From NCBI GenBank assembly GCA_003562145.1, contig PWWA01000041.1, forward strand, positions 1 through 7,859: DNA of 7,859 nt, given 5' to 3'. Positions within the stretch are counted from its first letter, which is position 1; the number at the start of each line of letters is the position of its first letter. Position numbers and translations under genes: made by a program. The notes under the pieces are model-generated. The model was given only the letters and a program-made list of their open reading frames with translations. It made no database searches and was not told the DNA's origin. This stretch comes from Candidatus Woesearchaeota archaeon. GTDB taxonomy: Archaea; Nanobdellota; Nanobdellia; Woesearchaeales; 21-14-0-10-32-9. Shown piece by piece: positions 5,965-7,859 of this stretch.

Positions 5965-6621
5965 ATGGGGGTGTTAGAAGGTAAAGGGGCGAAGGCAGAG
6001 TACTCTTTTCATAAGCCTAAGAACTTTAACGGCAAAGCAGTATTCTTAGTCCCAGGCGTGTCTGGCGGCGCGCTAGGACACAGGTTCAACTTCCTCTTAA
6101 AGCCTTTCCAGGAAAAAGGCTACGCAACACTAAAAGCAGATATTTGGGAGAACCGAAAAGAATTCCTGAACTTGACAGCGGAACAAATCTTTTCCTTGCT
6201 TGACGAAATAATTATCTTCCTAAAAAAAGAAGGGTGCAGAGAAATAAGCGCAATCGGGAAAAGCCTTGGCGGCGGACTCCTCTTAATGTACGGCAGCAAA
6301 GAAATAAAAAAGTTATACTTGTTCGCGCCAACCATAGGCTTAACAGAAGAAACAAAGGAAAGAACCCTAAAAAAGAAGTTCAAGGAATTCCCAACAATAG
6401 AATCAATAAGAGTCGGAAAACAAAATTTGAAAGAGATAAAAAGCCAAGTATTCGTTTTTCAGGGCAACAATGACAAAACTGTTCCTGTGGAAGAAGCCAA
6501 AGAACTATGCAGCCACATAAAGTATTGTGAGTTCATGGTCTTGGAAGGAGCAACGCATTCATACAGTACGGATGTAGAGCAAAACACGATAAAAATGTCT
6601 TTGGAGAAAATAATAGATTAA
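5965..6621 (+). CDS. Alpha/beta hydrolase, dienelactone-hydrolase-like (substrate unknown)
   Basis: This 218-residue protein is a compact alpha/beta hydrolase with no obvious cap domain or signal peptide, so it is probably cytoplasmic. The nucleophile elbow is GKSLGGG with Ser100. The acid is Asp170 in QGNNDKTVP, and the base is His198 in GATHSYS. All three are in the usual order and spacing. An early VPGVSGG loop (29-35) fits the oxyanion-hole position. Such proteins cleave esters, lactones, thioesters or peptides; nothing here fixes the substrate. The start is ATG 5965, since a TATA box lies 27 bases upstream and the extra 14 residues from a TTG at 5923 would be encoded by promoter DNA. It diverges from hef and converges on trpS, sharing four bases. 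Codons are A/C-ending like mcm, hef and trpS. Confidence 0.88.
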   Translation: MGVLEGKGAKAEYSFHKPKNFNGKAVFLVPGVSGGALGHRFNFLLKPFQEKGYATLKADIWENRKEFLNLTAEQIFSLLDEIIIFLKKEGCREISAIGKSLGGGLLLMYGSKEIKKLYLFAPTIGLTEETKERTLKKKFKEFPTIESIRVGKQNLKEIKSQVFVFQGNNDKTVPVEEAKELCSHIKYCEFMVLEGATHSYSTDVEQNTIKMSLEKIID

Positions 6622-7736
6622 TACTTCAACATGAAACTATTTAACTTCTTATCAGCATCCTTTCTTCTCTTCTGGTGAACTTCCAGAAATTCGTTAATCC
6701 TTTGTATTGTGTACGCTTTTAGCTCACCAGTCATCATTTTCCCCGACTTATATTTGTCTTCAATTTCCTTAAGCTTCTTATCATCTTCCTCGAACATATA
6801 CCTCAAGTACTGGAATGGGACATCTACTTCTGTGTCCCCTCCGTGCTTCCTATGCTCTTCAACAGTATCCTTTCCTCCGCTAAAAGCGTACTTATTGATT
6901 TTCTTCTTAACTTCGTTAGGATTATCTGATGCAAGTATTCCTTTCACGGATTCGGTGCTGCTCATCTTACCATTCCTTCCGGTTAACGGTGGGAGGAAAG
7001 AGCATTGTATGCTTGCAGGCTTGTAATGCCCAAGCTTAGGAAGGATATCTCTTGTCAGCCTGAAATGAGGGTCTTGGTCAACAGCATGAGGGATTAGGCA
7101 CGGTATTTTTTTCTTTTTCAAAATGCTTGGCAGGAACGAGGGAACTGTCTGCATCGAAGTATAGAAAATGCTTCCGATATTGTTGGAGTCCGTGAAGCCG
7201 AAGCTTGATTTTATCGTGGAAAAAGTTATTTTCTTCGCTACCTTGATAGCTTCCGGGTATAATAATCCTGCATGCTTAGTGTTTATTATGAAATGGGTTT
7301 TCTTTGGGTCGAATCCTACAGCTATTACGTCGAGCATGTTTTCATGAAGCCACTTCTGTATTTCTTCGTAGGAAAGGTCTTTGTACAGGTATTTCTCGTC
7401 GTCCGTGAACTGGAAGTACAATTCTACATCAAAAGCATCTTGAAGCCATTTCGTGAAGTACCAAGCCATTAAGTGGCCTAAGTGGATTGGCCCGGAGGGG
7501 CCGCACCCAGTGTAGAGGAAGAATTTGTTGCCTTTTTCGTACTCGTCGAATAGCCATTTTAAGTCCCTGCCCGCGAGGAAGATTCTCCGTGTAAGCATGA
7601 AATGGAGCTTTCCAGTATGCTTTTCTATTCTTTTAAGGGTTTCAGGCGTTATTTCTTCCAAGCCGAATTCCTTTACGAGCTTCTTGTAGTCTATGTCTCC
7701 CTCTACTTCATACGGGTTTACTATGATTTTATCCAT
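6618..7736 (-). CDS. trpS: Tryptophanyl-tRNA synthetase, archaeal/eukaryotic type
   Basis: This 372-residue class I synthetase activates tryptophan with ATP and loads it onto tRNA-Trp. The HIGH motif is HLGH (85-88) within TGCGPSGPIHLGH. The KMSKS loop is KMSS (257-260) within LTGRNGKMSS. The VDQDPHFRLTRD stretch (219-230) closely resembles the DQDPYFRMTRD region of human TrpRS, which marks the archaeal/eukaryotic subfamily rather than the bacterial one. Length is normal for archaeal TrpRS and no domain is missing. The start at 7736 is supported by a TATA-like box 27 bases upstream; a GAGG about ten bases before the ATG could be a weak Shine-Dalgarno site if a leader exists. The stop codon overlaps that of the convergent hydrolase gene. 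No attenuator, T-box or leader peptide is seen in the 123 bases upstream. Confidence 0.96.
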   Translation of the reverse strand: MDKIIVNPYEVEGDIDYKKLVKEFGLEEITPETLKRIEKHTGKLHFMLTRRIFLAGRDLKWLFDEYEKGNKFFLYTGCGPSGPIHLGHLMAWYFTKWLQDAFDVELYFQFTDDEKYLYKDLSYEEIQKWLHENMLDVIAVGFDPKKTHFIINTKHAGLLYPEAIKVAKKITFSTIKSSFGFTDSNNIGSIFYTSMQTVPSFLPSILKKKKIPCLIPHAVDQDPHFRLTRDILPKLGHYKPASIQCSFLPPLTGRNGKMSSTESVKGILASDNPNEVKKKINKYAFSGGKDTVEEHRKHGGDTEVDVPFQYLRYMFEEDDKKLKEIEDKYKSGKMMTGELKAYTIQRINEFLEVHQKRRKDADKKLNSFMLKY

Positions 7737-7758
7737 GCTCTTAGTTCCTCGGATATTC

Positions 7759-7766
7759 TTAATAAA
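7759..7766 (-). promoter_or_regulatory. TATA box for trpS
   Basis: Minus-strand TTTATTAA is centred 27 bases before the trpS ATG, the same spacing as at hef and the hydrolase gene. Confidence 0.55.
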
Positions 7767-7797
7767 GTTATCGGAACAACAAACCCAGAAATTAAAT

Positions 7798-7817
7798 TAG
7801 TTACTATTTAGTAACTA
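7798..7817. repeat. Perfect palindrome, 9-base arms with TT spacer (candidate operator)
   Basis: TAGTTACTA (7798-7806) and TAGTAACTA (7809-7817) are perfect reverse complements separated by TT. It lies 32 bases beyond the trpS TATA box and 13 bases before a rightward TATA box. That position suits binding by a dimeric regulator that controls the gene to the right, or both genes. As RNA it would be an A/U-rich hairpin with a two-base loop, too tight to be a convincing terminator. Confidence 0.55.
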
Positions 7818-7830
7818 CAAAAACAAAAGA

Positions 7831-7839
7831 TTTTTATAT
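7831..7839 (+). promoter_or_regulatory. Rightward TATA box for a gene outside the window
   Basis: TTTTTATAT, preceded by an A-rich CAAAAGA that could serve as a BRE, faces right. At the 27-base spacing seen elsewhere here, transcription would begin near 7862, just past the window edge. Confidence 0.45.
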
Positions 7840-7859
7840 CTGACAAACCTTACCCCCAA

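Noticed and set aside
1..7859. Defence island, CRISPR array, toxin-antitoxin pair, tRNA genes or insertion sequences
   Set aside because: No regular repeats, transposase motifs, tRNA-like cloverleaf sequences or paired small toxin/antitoxin frames were seen. The macrodomain gene has no ADP-ribosyltransferase partner nearby that would suggest a DarTG-like system.

Overview
The window looks archaeal. It encodes an MCM replicative helicase interrupted by an intein, a Hef-type helicase/XPF-nuclease, and an archaeal/eukaryotic-type tryptophanyl-tRNA synthetase. Almost every gene has an A/T-rich TATA-like box centred about 27 bases before a plausible ATG and no clear Shine-Dalgarno site, the expected layout for leaderless archaeal transcripts. 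Hef points to a euryarchaeal or DPANN-like lineage. The general look of the proteins reminds me of Woesearchaeota-type genomes, but that placement is a guess.

Layout, left to right. Bases 1-1593 (+) are the 3' part of mcm: the C-terminal 213 residues of a LAGLIDADG intein (1-639), then the C-terminal AAA+ half and winged-helix domain of MCM (640-1593). Bases 1700-2164 (+) encode a Dps ferritin-like protein with its own TATA box and the only textbook Shine-Dalgarno site here. It is followed by a T-run and a macrodomain protein (2197-2697, +). Bases 2755-3330 (+) encode a three-helix UPF0316/DUF2179 membrane protein, convergent with a 91-residue membrane protein (3335-3610, -). Hef (3647-5845, -) and an alpha/beta hydrolase (5965-6621, +) diverge from a shared 119-base promoter region. 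The hydrolase converges on trpS (6618-7736, -), and the two stop codons overlap in a single TTAA. The right edge (7737-7859) holds the trpS promoter, a perfect 9+9 palindrome, and a rightward TATA box for a gene just outside the window.

Functionally this is a mixed neighbourhood rather than one pathway: DNA replication and fork repair (MCM, Hef), iron/oxidative stress protection (Dps), ADP-ribose chemistry (macrodomain), translation (TrpRS), and membrane or hydrolase proteins of unknown role. Most genes appear to be separate transcription units. No tRNA, rRNA, CRISPR array or insertion sequence was seen, and no intergenic stretch exceeds 300 bases. I did not find convincing evidence of a wholly new system. 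The most useful signals are the intein in MCM, a Tyr replacing Arg in the Hef nuclease signature, two substitutions at usually conserved ligand positions (Dps, macrodomain), a three-gene block with different codon usage, and the right-edge palindrome.
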